Source: an uncultured Allomuricauda sp.
GTDB lineage: Bacteria > Bacteroidota > Bacteroidia > Flavobacteriales > Flavobacteriaceae
Assembly: GCF_937884665.1 (NCBI RefSeq)
Contig: NZ_CAKZYF010000170.1
Span: 1 to 43,292 of the forward strand
Length of the DNA stretch: 43,292 nucleotides
Direction: 5' to 3'
How positions within the stretch are numbered: position 1 is the stretch's first letter; each line of letters begins with the position of its first letter. This document shows positions 33,262 through 42,606 of the stretch, piece after piece. A program made the position numbers and the translations under genes. The notes under the pieces are model-generated. The model was given only the letters and a program-made list of their open reading frames with translations. It was not told where the DNA came from and did not search any database.

Positions 33262-33819
33262 CTATTTCTTTTTGATAATTTCTGCTAGTAACTTTTTGGC
33301 TCTTAACAGTTTAACTTTGATACTATTTAGCGGTTCGTCAAGTTCTTTGGAAATTTCGGCGTAACTCATCTCATTAAAATATCTCAAATTGATTACCTTT
33401 TGATAATGGGGCTTTAACTTTTTAATATCCTGTAAAAGGTTGGCCAGGTTCTGCTCTATAATAAGTTGGTCCTCTACGGTGGGGGTGTCATCCAAGACCT
33501 TTTTTACCGCGTCGCCATGGGAATCCATTTCCTCTAAAAGATTTCTTTTCCGTTTTCGGAGCAAATCAACATGTAAATTTTTGGAAATGGCGATGAGCCA
33601 CGTTTTAAACCCAAATTCATCGTTATAGGTTGTGATTTTGTCAAAGGCATTGGAGAAGGTACGAATGGTGATGTCTTCCGCATCATTTTCATTTTTGGTA
33701 CGGAGCAATTGAAAACCGTACACATCATTCCAAAACGTATCCAACAAAAAACTAAAGGCAATTTGATTTCCTTGTTTGGCCTTTTTAATGTTTTCCGTGA
33801 TGGAATCTGGAGTGTTCAC
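33262..33819 (-). CDS. ECF sigma factor
   Basis: The 185-residue protein has sigma region 2 (FSFLLDTFWNDVYGFQLLRT, NDAEDITIRTFSNAFDKITT) and region 4 (YQKVINLRYFNEMSYAEISK, then LNSIKVKLLRAKKLLAEI). It would recognise alternative promoters. The nearest candidate partner upstream is a small four-Cys membrane protein ending 32 bases before it, and lipA follows 61 bases downstream. No classic anti-sigma gene adjoins it. Confidence 0.9.
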   Translation of the reverse strand: MNTPDSITENIKKAKQGNQIAFSFLLDTFWNDVYGFQLLRTKNENDAEDITIRTFSNAFDKITTYNDEFGFKTWLIAISKNLHVDLLRKRKRNLLEEMDSHGDAVKKVLDDTPTVEDQLIIEQNLANLLQDIKKLKPHYQKVINLRYFNEMSYAEISKELDEPLNSIKVKLLRAKKLLAEIIKKK

Positions 33820-33851
33820 ATATCTTTTTGTTACGGAGAATACAGTCGCTT

Positions 33852-34061
33852 TTAGGGCAGCTCAGCGATAGAATCCTTTTGGCATTCCTGCTCATCGGGG
33901 AGTTTTCCGCAGTATCCACAAGCCTCACCCTCTTTATTGAGAAATGGGTTTTGACTGGCGCAGGTCCCTGCAAACTTACCGTCCTTTTTAGACCAGATTT
34001 TAATTGTTATACCAGCGAAAGCCAGCCCCAATAGCCCAATAGTAAGTAGTATTAGTTCCAT
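33852..34061 (-). CDS. Small membrane-anchored protein with four cysteines
   Basis: The 69 residues have an N-terminal membrane helix (ELILLTIGLLGLAFAGITI, residues 2-20). A short polar part follows with KDGKFAGTCASQNPFLNKEG and cysteines 34, 48, 51 and 60 (C-x13-C-x2-C-x8-C), possibly metal-binding or disulphide-bonded. Similar small proteins occur in Flavobacteriaceae; the function is unknown. It sits 32 bases upstream of an ECF sigma gene and 71 bases after the anti-sigma gene, with its own -7 box. Confidence 0.75.
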   Translation of the reverse strand: MELILLTIGLLGLAFAGITIKIWSKKDGKFAGTCASQNPFLNKEGEACGYCGKLPDEQECQKDSIAELP

Positions 34062-34075
34062 ACCGCTATTTTAGG

Positions 34076-34083
34076 CAAAAATA
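34076..34083 (-). promoter_or_regulatory. Putative -7 box for the four-Cys protein
   Basis: On the minus strand it reads TATTTTTG, matching TANNTTTG, about 14 bases before the start at 34061. Confidence 0.45.
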
Positions 34084-34132
34084 CAAAAGGAAATACAAGT
34101 TGAACCAGATTTAGAGTAACTTTAAGGGAAAT

Positions 34133-34891
34133 CTAATACATAATATTGGCCACGATGTTTTGAACAGATGGGGTTGTATTCCCACCTTCGGGCTCAACGG
34201 TAATATAGCCAATGGCATTTTCCGCATAAGGTATGGCGAGTAATTTGTCCTCGTCGTCCAATTGCTTTATCACTCCTAGATTTACAAGTTCCCCGTTCAC
34301 TTCTGCCCACATTTGGAAACATTTGTTCTCGGGAAGCTGGGGTACACTGCTAACATTGATGTACGAAAGTTTCTTTACAGGATTGATGTAAGCTATCGCC
34401 TTTAATTCCTTGCCTTCTTTCTTTCCGTTGACGGCATATTTTTTGGTATCTGGATTGTTGAGAACGATAAACTGGTTACGAACATCCTCCAATTGATTTT
34501 TCATGTTCTCTTCCAGATATTTTATTTTATTGTTCACAATGGTATTTTCTTGCTGTAGGCTTTTATTTTGATTCCAAAAGAAAACAGACGAGCCGGCAAA
34601 CACAAGAATTGCAACGCTGGCCGCGACCGCATATCGCCACAGTCGCCTAACGGAAGATTTCTCCTTTTTGGCACTATGAAGAATGATTTCCTTTAGTCCT
34701 TCAGGGGTTTTACGTGCGTATAACTTAGCAAACGCTTCCAGATTATCCTGAAGTTGATTATAGGTTTCACGCACTTCCGGATACATGGCTATGTAGCGCT
34801 CCGCCCTGGAAATCTCTTCCTTGGAGGCGTCTCCAATAAGGTATTTTTCCAGTACGTCAGAATCTAAAAACAATTGTATTTTTTCTTTCAT
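34133..34891 (-). CDS. Anti-sigma factor, RskA-like
   Basis: The 252 residues have an N-terminal helical part (EKYLIGDASKEEISRAERYI), one transmembrane helix (about 86-106) and a coiled coil. The periplasmic C-terminal domain (LKAIAYINPVKKLSYINVSS, then QLPENKCFQMWAEVNGELVN) is typical of anti-sigma K factors (RskA family). It would hold the sigma factor encoded upstream at the membrane until a signal is received. The start overlaps the sigma gene by 4 bases, which is the common arrangement for such pairs. Confidence 0.9.
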   Translation of the reverse strand: MKEKIQLFLDSDVLEKYLIGDASKEEISRAERYIAMYPEVRETYNQLQDNLEAFAKLYARKTPEGLKEIILHSAKKEKSSVRRLWRYAVAASVAILVFAGSSVFFWNQNKSLQQENTIVNNKIKYLEENMKNQLEDVRNQFIVLNNPDTKKYAVNGKKEGKELKAIAYINPVKKLSYINVSSVPQLPENKCFQMWAEVNGELVNLGVIKQLDDEDKLLAIPYAENAIGYITVEPEGGNTTPSVQNIVANIMY

Positions 34892-35454
34892 GGCAATATG
34901 TTTAGTAATAGCAGTAGCATTGTTGGCACCTTGTAAAGCTTTCCCAGTTCCCGTAAGCCTATTTTCAATCGAGATTTAATCGTTCCCAGGGGAATATCCA
35001 ATTCCTCACTGGCTTCTTGCTGGGTCATTCCTTGAAAAAATAGGGCCTCAAGAACGATTTGGTACTTCAGCTCAATCTTTTCGAGATTTTCCTGCATATC
35101 CAAAATGTCAGGTTTAATGCTTTCTACTCCAACCTTATATACGTTCGAAACATCAATTTGGACTTCTTTGTCCGTTTTGTTGTTGATGCTTCGCAACTTA
35201 TCGATGGCGGTATTTCGGGTAATTCGAAAAAGCCAAGTAAAAAGTTTTGCTTTTGTGGCATCATAGGTGTCGCATTTTTTCCAAATTTTAATGAAACTTT
35301 CCTGTAGGATGTCTTGGGCCAAATCCTCATCTTTCACCACCTTATAGGCCACCCCATAAAGCGTGTCGCCGTAGTGTTCGTAGAGAAGGGATATAGCTTT
35401 GTCATCTTTTTCGGCAAGTAACGCAACTATGTGCTTTTCGATTAGTGTACTCAT
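34888..35454 (-). CDS. ECF sigma factor paired with RskA-like anti-sigma
   Basis: The 188-residue sigma factor has region 2 (YGDTLYGVAYKVVKDEDLAQ, DILQESFIKIWKKCDTYD, LFTWLFRITRNTAIDKLRSI) and region 4 (LEALFFQGMTQQEASEELDI then GTIKSRLKIGLRELGKLYK). It ends in an unusual hydrophobic tail (PTMLLLLLNILP). It is co-transcribed with the anti-sigma gene (4-base overlap). A -33/-7 pair lies upstream, giving a leader of about 30 bases. Confidence 0.92.
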   Translation of the reverse strand: MSTLIEKHIVALLAEKDDKAISLLYEHYGDTLYGVAYKVVKDEDLAQDILQESFIKIWKKCDTYDATKAKLFTWLFRITRNTAIDKLRSINNKTDKEVQIDVSNVYKVGVESIKPDILDMQENLEKIELKYQIVLEALFFQGMTQQEASEELDIPLGTIKSRLKIGLRELGKLYKVPTMLLLLLNILP

Positions 35455-35492
35455 CGGAGGTTTCTTAGGTAAACTATCTTGGGGGTCGAAAT

Positions 35493-35524
35493 CTAAAATA
35501 CGCTTTCCCTCGTATATAAAACAA
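35493..35524 (-). promoter_or_regulatory. Putative promoter of the sigma/anti-sigma operon
   Basis: On the minus strand TTG (35522-35524), 21 bases, then TATTTTAG (35493-35500), one base off the TANNTTTG consensus. The start codon at 35454 is 39 bases on. Confidence 0.5.
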
Positions 35525-35623
35525 CGCTAAGTTAGAAAAAGGAGCATTCTTGAGCGTATAAATGAAAAATAAAGTGCTGAAAAGCATTTCAGTATATTAA
35601 GTTTTTGGTTAGTTTGGTTTGGT

Positions 35624-35658
35624 ATAACCCCTGTAATTCTCAGCGATGCGGGGGTTAT
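35624..35658 (-). terminator. Hairpin overlapping the murB stop codon
   Basis: ATAACCCC and GGGGTTAT pair, extended by two further pairs, over a 15-base loop. No T run follows on the minus strand, so it is a weak terminator or an mRNA 3'-end hairpin. Confidence 0.45.
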
Positions 35659-36671
35659 CTTATTATATTGACCTCAGGTTGTAAATCAATTTTGAAAGTT
35701 TCCCTTACCCTTTTTTGAATGGATTGTGCCAAATCCAGAATTTCCACTCCACTCGCATTTCCATGGTTAACCAGTACCAGTGCTTGTTTTTCATGTACTC
35801 CCGCATCACCGATTCGTCTACCTTTGAAGTCACATTTTTCTATCAACCATCCTGCAGGAACTTTTATCTGCTCTTTGGAGATGCTGTAGGAAGGGGCATC
35901 GGGAAATTCTTTTTTCAGTTTTTCGAAGGTTTTTTTGGAAACAATGGGATTTTTAAAAAAACTCCCACTGTTCCCAATTTGAGCGGGGTCTGGCAATTTA
36001 CTTTGCCGAATGGCAATGACCGCATTGGAAACATCTTGGATAGTAGGGTACACGATATCCTGATTCCTTAACTCCTCCTCAATGGCCCCATAGTTTGTTG
36101 TAATGGGATGATTCTTCTTGGTCAACCAAAAGTTTACGGAGGTGATGATATATTTGCCTTTTGCCTTTTGTTTAAAAATGGAATCCCGGTACCCAAAACG
36201 GCACTGTTCTTTATCAAAAACCACCAATTCCCCGGAAGCTATTTCCATAGCGGTACAACTTTCAAATACATCTTTTAGCTCTACGCCGTAGGCACCAATA
36301 TTTTGGATGGGTGCCGTTCCGGTGTTTCCCGGTATCAGCGATAGATTTTCAAGCCCCCCGTAGTCTTTTTCCAAACACCAAAGCACCAGTTCATGCCAGT
36401 TTTCTCCTGCCATAACTTTCAACAGCACTTTGGCTTCCGTTTGATTTAGCACGGTCTTCCCCTTTAAATTGATGTAAATGACCAAAGCATCAACATCCTT
36501 TGTCAACAAAATATTGCTACCTCCACTCAATACAAATTTTTTGGGGTAAGATTTTAGTTCCAGAACTTTTTGAAGTTGGAGTAGACTCGTTACTTCAACA
36601 AAAAAACGCGCAGAAACATCAATACCAAAAGTGTTGTATTTCTTTAGGGATATGTTTTGAAGAATGTTCAA
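35655..36671 (-). CDS. murB: UDP-N-acetylmuramate dehydrogenase
   Basis: The 338-residue FAD enzyme has LSGGSNILLTKD (FAD loop), SLIPGNTGTAPIQNIGAYGV, FGYRDSIFKQKAKGKYIITS and NSGSFFKNPIV with the catalytic Ser region, and ends with EVNIIR. It reduces UDP-GlcNAc-enolpyruvate to UDP-MurNAc in cell-wall synthesis, using NADPH. It is the second gene after an aminotransferase, overlapping it by 4 bases. Length matches the long (E. coli-type) form of MurB. Confidence 0.96.
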   Translation of the reverse strand: MNILQNISLKKYNTFGIDVSARFFVEVTSLLQLQKVLELKSYPKKFVLSGGSNILLTKDVDALVIYINLKGKTVLNQTEAKVLLKVMAGENWHELVLWCLEKDYGGLENLSLIPGNTGTAPIQNIGAYGVELKDVFESCTAMEIASGELVVFDKEQCRFGYRDSIFKQKAKGKYIITSVNFWLTKKNHPITTNYGAIEEELRNQDIVYPTIQDVSNAVIAIRQSKLPDPAQIGNSGSFFKNPIVSKKTFEKLKKEFPDAPSYSISKEQIKVPAGWLIEKCDFKGRRIGDAGVHEKQALVLVNHGNASGVEILDLAQSIQKRVRETFKIDLQPEVNIIR

Positions 36672-37861
36672 TGGGTTTGGTATTTCTCTAAAGCTTTTTT
36701 TAAAATTTGGACCGCTTTGATGAGTTGCGGTTTTTTCAGGACATAGGCAATACGTATCTGATTTTTTCCAAGTCCCTCTGTGGCATAGAAACCTGCGGCG
36801 GGCGCAACCATTATCGTATTTCCTTCGATTTCAAAGTCTTCCAAAATCCACTGCGCAAAATCATCGGCATCTGGGACGGGCAATTGCGCAACACAGTAAA
36901 AAGCGCCCTGGGGCACCGCTACTTGCACCCCATCAATTTTTTGGAGTTCGTCCACCAATATATCGCGTCGTTCTGAATATTCCTCAATTACTTCATCAAA
37001 ATAACTCTGGGGGGTATCCAAGGCCGCCTCACTCGCTATCTGGGCCAAAGTGGGCGGGGACAATCGAGCTTGAGCAAATTTTAGCGCTACATTGATGACC
37101 TCCTTGTTCTTGGATACTAAACAACCGATTCTGGCACCGCACATACTATACCTCTTGGAAACAGAATCGACCATAATCGTATTTTGTTCCAAGTCCGGCA
37201 ATTGAAGAACGGAATGGTGGGTAGTTCCATCATAAGTGAATTCTCGATAAACTTCATCGGCCACCAAAAAAAGATCATATTTTTTGACCAACTGTGCCAA
37301 TTGAAGGATTTCCTCTTTTGTATATAGATACCCTGTAGGATTTCCAGGGTTACAAATGAGAATAGCTTTGGTTTTAGAGGTGATACGTTTTTCGAACACT
37401 ACAATGTACTGAAAAGCAAAATTGGGTACCAAAGAAGAAACAATTGGCACCCCATTAACTCCGGAGGCCTGTGCAAATCCATTATAATTGGCATAAAAAG
37501 GTTCTGGAATGATTATTTCATCATCGGTATCCATAATTGTACCCATAACAAAGGACAATGCCTCAGAGCCTCCAGTGGTCACTATAATCTCCTTGGATGA
37601 AACATGGATGTCCTTCGTTTTATAGTAGGCAGCAATTTTTTCACGATATGCCTCAGAGCCTTCCGTCATACTATATGCCAAAACGTCCATCGTACTTTTT
37701 CTAACAGCGTCCAAGGCTACCTTTGGAGTTTTTACGTCCGGTTGGCCTATATTCAGATGGATTACATGTATACCTCTCTTTTTTGCCGATTCTGCATAGG
37801 GCACCAACTTTCTGATGGGCGAGGCAGGCATGGCGATACCTTTTCTCGATATTTTGGGCAT
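36668..37861 (-). CDS. Pyridoxal-phosphate aminotransferase, class I/II
   Basis: I start at ATG 37861 (397 residues); the TTG at 37888 adds nine residues and lacks support. MPASPIRKLVPYAESAKKRG and HVIHLNIGQPDVKTPKVALD open the enzyme. ICNPGNPTGYLYTKEEILQL, FLVADEVYREFTYDG and VSKRYSMCGARIGCLV with PLP-Lys236 follow. These are hallmarks of aspartate/aromatic-type fold-I aminotransferases. The substrate cannot be told. It is co-transcribed with murB (4-base overlap), a pairing with no evident shared pathway. Confidence 0.94.
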   Translation of the reverse strand: MPKISRKGIAMPASPIRKLVPYAESAKKRGIHVIHLNIGQPDVKTPKVALDAVRKSTMDVLAYSMTEGSEAYREKIAAYYKTKDIHVSSKEIIVTTGGSEALSFVMGTIMDTDDEIIIPEPFYANYNGFAQASGVNGVPIVSSLVPNFAFQYIVVFEKRITSKTKAILICNPGNPTGYLYTKEEILQLAQLVKKYDLFLVADEVYREFTYDGTTHHSVLQLPDLEQNTIMVDSVSKRYSMCGARIGCLVSKNKEVINVALKFAQARLSPPTLAQIASEAALDTPQSYFDEVIEEYSERRDILVDELQKIDGVQVAVPQGAFYCVAQLPVPDADDFAQWILEDFEIEGNTIMVAPAAGFYATEGLGKNQIRIAYVLKKPQLIKAVQILKKALEKYQTH

Positions 37862-38009
37862 GTGAACAATTTTAGACAAAAATGGCAAAACCCCAGCACG
37901 GAAGCAACCAATCGACCAATTATTTGTGGGGTTATAAGAATGTTAAATTAAAGTTATAATTCGAGCTTTTTTGCTAAATTTAAAAGACTTGTTGCCAAAA
38001 ATAAACAGT

Positions 38010-39344
38010 TTGAAAAAATCAACACGCCTTTCATGCTTTCTCTTGGTGCTTTTGCCTTTTATGCTCGGCGCTCAAGGATTTCGCATGCCGGAGAAGCAGA
38101 AGTTCCAGAAAATTCGATTTGAACTTATCAATAATCTAATGATCATTCCGATAGAAATCAACGGTTCCGAATTGACTTTTATATTGGATTCCGGCGTCAG
38201 TAAACCCATTCTCTTTAACCTTACGAACCAAGATTCGGTACAAATCAATAATGTTTCTGAAGTAACCATTCGGGGACTTGGTGATGGAGAGCCTCTGAAA
38301 GCATTAAAATCGAAGGGTAACGTTTTTAAATTGGGCAAGGCCAAGAACTACAATCAGGATATGTTTGTGGTGTTGGACAAGGGGATAAACTTTTCTACAT
38401 CTTTGGGGATTCCGGTACATGGTATTTTGGGTTATGATTTGTTCAGGGATTTTGTCGTTGAGATTAATTATACCGCAAGGAACATCAAGCTATATGATCC
38501 TAAACGATATCAACATTCATCCAACAAAAAAAGTCAAACCCTTCCGCTTTCCATTGAACGTAGGAAAGCCTATCTGAACGGCACCGTACTGACAGAGGAT
38601 GCCAAAGATGTTCCCGTAAAGCTTTTAGTGGATACGGGAAGCAGTGATGCCCTTTGGCTGTTTCATCTACCGGAGAAGGGCATTGAACTTCCCCAGAAGC
38701 ATTATGAGGACTATTTGGGTAGGGGATTGAGCGGCGATATTTTTGGAAAGCGCACCAAAGTGCACGGTATACGTATTGGAAACTTCGAACTAAAAGATGC
38801 CAAAGCTGCTTTCCCCTATAAGGAGTCTTTCGGATACATAATAAACCGAGGAGATCGCAATGGTAGTCTGGGAGGTGAGATTTTACGTCGTTTTAATCTT
38901 GTTTTTGATTATTCCCGAGGTACGGTCACGCTCAAGAAGAACGGCAACTTTAGGACACCTTTTCAATACAACTTAGCTGGAATTGCACTACAGCACAACG
39001 GATTGCGGTATATCGCCGAGCGTATTGCCAGTGGGAACGGTATTGTACAAGGAAAGGAAGGTACTACGTATGGCAACGTGCAAATATTAATGGAAAATAG
39101 TACAAGATTGAGCCTTGTTCCTGAAATCATAGTCTCGTCCATACGGGCTGGGAGTCCTGCGGCAGAGGCAGGACTTAGAAAGGGCGATGTCATCCTTGCG
39201 GTCAATGGAAAGCCCATACATAAGTATAAACTTCAGGAAGTATTAAAAATGTTGAACGAAAAAGAGGGGAAACGCATCCGCGTCCTGATTGAACGATATA
39301 ATCGAGATCTTCTGTTCTCTTTCGTACTCAAAAAAGTGTTTTAA
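38010..39344 (+). CDS. Secreted retropepsin-like aspartyl protease with PDZ domain, TTG start
   Basis: No ATG precedes the signal peptide, so I choose TTG 38010, giving MKKSTRLSCFLLVLLPFM, a good signal peptide; TTG 37971 is an alternative. The protein is 444 residues. Two retropepsin-like lobes are seen: IIPIEINGSELTFILDSGVS with Asp60 (DSG) and VKLLVDTGSSDALWLF with Asp208 (DTG). A PDZ domain follows near the end (IRAGSPAAEAGLRKGDVILA, NGKPIHKYKLQEVLKML). It is probably a periplasmic or secreted protease whose PDZ binds substrate C-termini; the substrate is unknown. It ends at a shared terminator with DUF1573. Confidence 0.86.
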   Translation: MKKSTRLSCFLLVLLPFMLGAQGFRMPEKQKFQKIRFELINNLMIIPIEINGSELTFILDSGVSKPILFNLTNQDSVQINNVSEVTIRGLGDGEPLKALKSKGNVFKLGKAKNYNQDMFVVLDKGINFSTSLGIPVHGILGYDLFRDFVVEINYTARNIKLYDPKRYQHSSNKKSQTLPLSIERRKAYLNGTVLTEDAKDVPVKLLVDTGSSDALWLFHLPEKGIELPQKHYEDYLGRGLSGDIFGKRTKVHGIRIGNFELKDAKAAFPYKESFGYIINRGDRNGSLGGEILRRFNLVFDYSRGTVTLKKNGNFRTPFQYNLAGIALQHNGLRYIAERIASGNGIVQGKEGTTYGNVQILMENSTRLSLVPEIIVSSIRAGSPAAEAGLRKGDVILAVNGKPIHKYKLQEVLKMLNEKEGKRIRVLIERYNRDLLFSFVLKKVF

Positions 39345-39346
39345 TA

Positions 39347-39374
39347 AAAAAGCCCTTGAGAATTCAAGGGCTTT
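39347..39374. terminator. Bidirectional terminator between aspartyl protease and DUF1573 genes
   Basis: An 11-bp perfect stem AAAGCCCTTGA / TCAAGGGCTTT with a 4-base loop lies between converging genes. The flanking A run gives a T run on the minus strand; the plus strand has TTTGTTTG. Confidence 0.85.
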
Positions 39375-39397
39375 GTTTGCGTTTCGAAAGGAAGGTA

Positions 39398-39787
39398 TTA
39401 CTTGGCGCCTTCCGCTTTTACATTGCCTTTTATCTTGAGCACCTTTGTTGGTGTTTCGGCGTTGGAGGTAACGGTAATCGCTTTTCGAATGGGTCCAACC
39501 CGTTTTGTATCATACTTTACTTGGATTTCTCCTGTAGCTCCCGGCATGATGGGGTCTTCCGGTTTTTTCGGGATGGTACATCCACAGCTGGATTTTACAT
39601 CACTGATAACTAAAGGAGCAGTTCCTGTATTGGTAAACTCAAAGACGCGGATTCCGTCGCTGCCTTTAGCAATTTCACCATAGTCGATAGTTTCACTTTT
39701 AAACTCGATTTTAGCCGTTGCATCTTGGGCATAAATCCCTAAGGATAAGAGCCCTACAAACAGCATGAGTACAGTTTTTTTCATCAT
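39398..39787 (-). CDS. DUF1573 family secreted protein
   Basis: The 129 residues have a signal peptide (MLFVGLLSLGIYAQ) and one Ig-like DUF1573 domain: FKSETIDYGEIAKGSDGIRV, FEFTNTGTAPLVISDVKSSC with GCTIPKKPEDP, and VKYDTKRVGPIRKAITVTSN. The family is widespread in Bacteroidota; its role is unknown, probably in the periplasm or at the surface. The start is ATG 39787 (a second ATG follows as the next codon). A full consensus promoter lies upstream and a terminator downstream, so it is a single-gene transcript. Confidence 0.93.
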   Translation of the reverse strand: MMKKTVLMLFVGLLSLGIYAQDATAKIEFKSETIDYGEIAKGSDGIRVFEFTNTGTAPLVISDVKSSCGCTIPKKPEDPIMPGATGEIQVKYDTKRVGPIRKAITVTSNAETPTKVLKIKGNVKAEGAK

Positions 39788-39807
39788 TTCTAGTTTTGGG
39801 TGAACTT

Positions 39808-39837
39808 CAAATGTAAATGTTTTCCACCTGCATCCAA
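39808..39837 (-). promoter_or_regulatory. Consensus promoter of the DUF1573 gene
   Basis: On the minus strand TTG (39835-39837), a 19-base spacer, then TACATTTG (39808-39815). Both elements match the Bacteroidota consensus exactly. The start codon is 20 bases downstream. Confidence 0.65.
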
Positions 39838-39844
39838 AATTCTT

Positions 39845-39873
39845 TTGTTATGTTATAACGTTACTTATTTTTG
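39845..39873 (+). promoter_or_regulatory. Consensus promoter, probably of valS
   Basis: TTG (39845-39847), an 18-base spacer, then TATTTTTG (39866-39873). It is about 108 bases before the valS ATG, leaving a long leader. A second, weaker pair (TTG near 39891, TAAATTTA near 39914) lies closer. Confidence 0.55.
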
Positions 39874-39981
39874 TTTCGTATTTCTAGATTGGCTTTCTGC
39901 CGAAGTATAGCGTAAATTTAATACAGCCATCTCTTCAAACCACCAATCTGGGTCAAAATTAGTCAAAAACTATACCGAAAA

Positions 39982-42606
39982 ATGGAGATTCCATCAAAAT
40001 ATGAACCCCATAAGGTTGAAGAACATTGGTACGAATACTGGATGGAGCACGATTTTTTCAGCTCTACTCCTGATGAGAGGGAACCGTATACCATTGTAAT
40101 TCCGCCTCCCAACGTTACCGGAGTGCTTCATATGGGGCACATGCTAAACAACACCCTACAAGATGTATTGATTCGTAGGGCACGTTTGATGGGAAAGAAT
40201 GCCTGTTGGGTTCCTGGCGCCGATCATGCAGCAATCGCTACGGAAGCTAAGGTGGTCGCCAAATTGAAAGCTGAAGGTATTGAAAAGTCAGATTTGACCA
40301 GGGATGAGTTTTTGGAACATGTTTGGGCATGGACCCATCAATATGGCGGTGTTATTTTTGAACAACTTAAAAAACTGGGGTGCTCTTTGGACTGGAAACG
40401 GAAAAAGTTCACTATGGATGACGATATGTCAGCTTCTGTCATCAAAGTTTTTGTAGATCTGTACGAGAAAGGCCTTATTTATAGAGGGTACCGTATGGTC
40501 AATTGGGATCCCCAAGCAAAAACCACCCTCTCTGATGAAGAAGTCATTTATGAAGAGCGCCAAGGACTGTTGTATTACTTATCCTATCCCATTGAAAATT
40601 CAAAGGAAACGGTGACCATTGCCACCACGCGACCTGAGACCATTCTGGGAGATACCGCGATTTGTATCAATCCAAATGATGAACGCTATGACCATCTTAG
40701 AGGCAAAAAGGCCATTGTTCCCATATGTAACCGGGTAATACCGATCATTGAGGATGAATACGTCGATATCGAATTTGGTACAGGCTGTCTAAAGGTTACT
40801 CCGGCACATGACGAAAATGACAAGAATTTAGGGGATAAGCATCAACTTGAGGTTATCGACATTTTCAACCAGGATGCCACACTAAATTCGTATGGGCTAC
40901 ATTATAGTGGTAAGGACCGATTTGTGGTCCGAAAGGAAATCGCAAAAGAACTCGATGAAAAAGGATTTCTGGTAAAAACCGAACAATATACCAACAAAGT
41001 GGGTACTTCGGAACGGACCAAAGCGATTATTGAGCCACGCTTGTCCGACCAATGGTTTCTTAAAATGGAGCAGCTCACAAAACCAGCACTGGAAGGTGTT
41101 CTAAAGACCGGTGAGGTAAAATTACATCCAAAAAAGTTTGAAAATACGTATCGGCATTGGATGGAGAACATTAGGGACTGGAATATTTCGAGGCAGCTAT
41201 GGTGGGGTCAGCAGATACCGGCGTACTATTACGGTGATGGAAAAGAAGATTTTGTGGTCGCAGAAACCCGGGAAGCTGCTTTGGAAAAAGCAAAGTTGAT
41301 AAAACCCGATTTGAGGAACTCCGATTTACACCAAGACCCGGATGCCTTGGATACTTGGTTTTCTTCGTGGCTCTGGCCAATCAGTGTATTCGGTGGTATT
41401 TTAGACCCTGACAATAAGGAAATCAACTATTACTACCCAACCAGTGATTTGATCACGGCCCCGGACATTTTGTTCTTCTGGGTGGCCCGAATGATTATTT
41501 CAGGCTATGAATATCGCGGCCAACGTCCTTTTGAAAACGTGTACCTTACCGGATTGGTACGTGATAAGCAGGGTCGTAAAATGTCCAAACAGCTTGGAAA
41601 TTCACCTGATGCCCTGAAATTGATGAAAGACTTTGGTGCAGACGGTGTCCGTGTAGGTCTTTTGCTGAGTTCACCAGCTGGTAATGATTTGTTGTTTGAC
41701 GAAGCCCTATGCCAGCAAGGAAAAAACTTTGCCAATAAGATATGGAACGCTTTCCGTTTGGTAAAAGGCTGGGAGATTTCCGATTTACCACAAGCCGAGG
41801 CAGCCAAAATGGGATTGGATTGGTTTGCTGCAAAGTTCAATCGAACGTTGGCCGAAGTGGATGACCACTTTTCAAAATATCGCATTTCAGATGCGTTGAT
41901 GGCCATTTACAAATTGGTATGGGATGATTTTTGCTCCTGGTTGTTGGAAATTGTAAAGCCAGCATATCAACAACCCATTGATAAAACCACATATGACTCG
42001 GTGATACATTGGTTTGAGGAGAATTTAAAATTGCTGCATCCTTTTATGCCGTTTTTAACGGAAGAAATTTGGCAACGCATGCAACAACGCCTTCCCGAAG
42101 AGGCATTGATAGTTTCCAATTGGCCGAAACAAAAACCATTTGATTCTGGGGTTTTAAGGGCATTTGATTCTGCCTCTGAAGTTATTTCTGGAATCCGTAC
42201 GATACGAAAAGAAAAAAATATTCCCCAGAAAGAAGCTTTGACCGTTTCCGTTTTGAACAATGAGCGTTGGGGCACGGATATGGATTCAATTATCACGAAG
42301 CTTGGAAATATTTCCAGCTTACAGATCGTTGACTCTGGTTTGGACGGTGCGCTTAGTTTTCGAGTAAAGAGCAATGAGTATTTTATCCCCATGGACGGCG
42401 CTATTGACATTGAGGCTGAAATAAGGAAAATCCACGAAGAACTGGATTATACGAAAGGCTTTTTGCAATCGGTCCAGAAAAAATTGAGCAACGAACGTTT
42501 CGTGAACAATGCTCCCGAAAAGGTGGTCGCTATGGAGCGAAAAAAAGCAGCTGATGCCGAAGCAAAAATTGAGACGCTCGAGAAAAGCCTGACGAGTTTG
42601 GGATAA
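39982..42606 (+). CDS. valS: Valine--tRNA ligase
   Basis: The 874-residue class I synthetase has the HIGH-type motif HMGH (50-53) in [34 protein letters not shown] in the editing domain, and KMSKQ (533-537) in [13 protein letters not shown]. It ends with a C-terminal coiled coil that starts near [20 protein letters not shown]. The length is normal. It attaches valine to tRNA-Val in the cytoplasm. A consensus promoter lies upstream. Confidence 0.98.
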   Translation: MEIPSKYEPHKVEEHWYEYWMEHDFFSSTPDEREPYTIVIPPPNVTGVLHMGHMLNNTLQDVLIRRARLMGKNACWVPGADHAAIATEAKVVAKLKAEGIEKSDLTRDEFLEHVWAWTHQYGGVIFEQLKKLGCSLDWKRKKFTMDDDMSASVIKVFVDLYEKGLIYRGYRMVNWDPQAKTTLSDEEVIYEERQGLLYYLSYPIENSKETVTIATTRPETILGDTAICINPNDERYDHLRGKKAIVPICNRVIPIIEDEYVDIEFGTGCLKVTPAHDENDKNLGDKHQLEVIDIFNQDATLNSYGLHYSGKDRFVVRKEIAKELDEKGFLVKTEQYTNKVGTSERTKAIIEPRLSDQWFLKMEQLTKPALEGVLKTGEVKLHPKKFENTYRHWMENIRDWNISRQLWWGQQIPAYYYGDGKEDFVVAETREAALEKAKLIKPDLRNSDLHQDPDALDTWFSSWLWPISVFGGILDPDNKEINYYYPTSDLITAPDILFFWVARMIISGYEYRGQRPFENVYLTGLVRDKQGRKMSKQLGNSPDALKLMKDFGADGVRVGLLLSSPAGNDLLFDEALCQQGKNFANKIWNAFRLVKGWEISDLPQAEAAKMGLDWFAAKFNRTLAEVDDHFSKYRISDALMAIYKLVWDDFCSWLLEIVKPAYQQPIDKTTYDSVIHWFEENLKLLHPFMPFLTEEIWQRMQQRLPEEALIVSNWPKQKPFDSGVLRAFDSASEVISGIRTIRKEKNIPQKEALTVSVLNNERWGTDMDSIITKLGNISSLQIVDSGLDGALSFRVKSNEYFIPMDGAIDIEAEIRKIHEELDYTKGFLQSVQKKLSNERFVNNAPEKVVAMERKKAADAEAKIETLEKSLTSLG

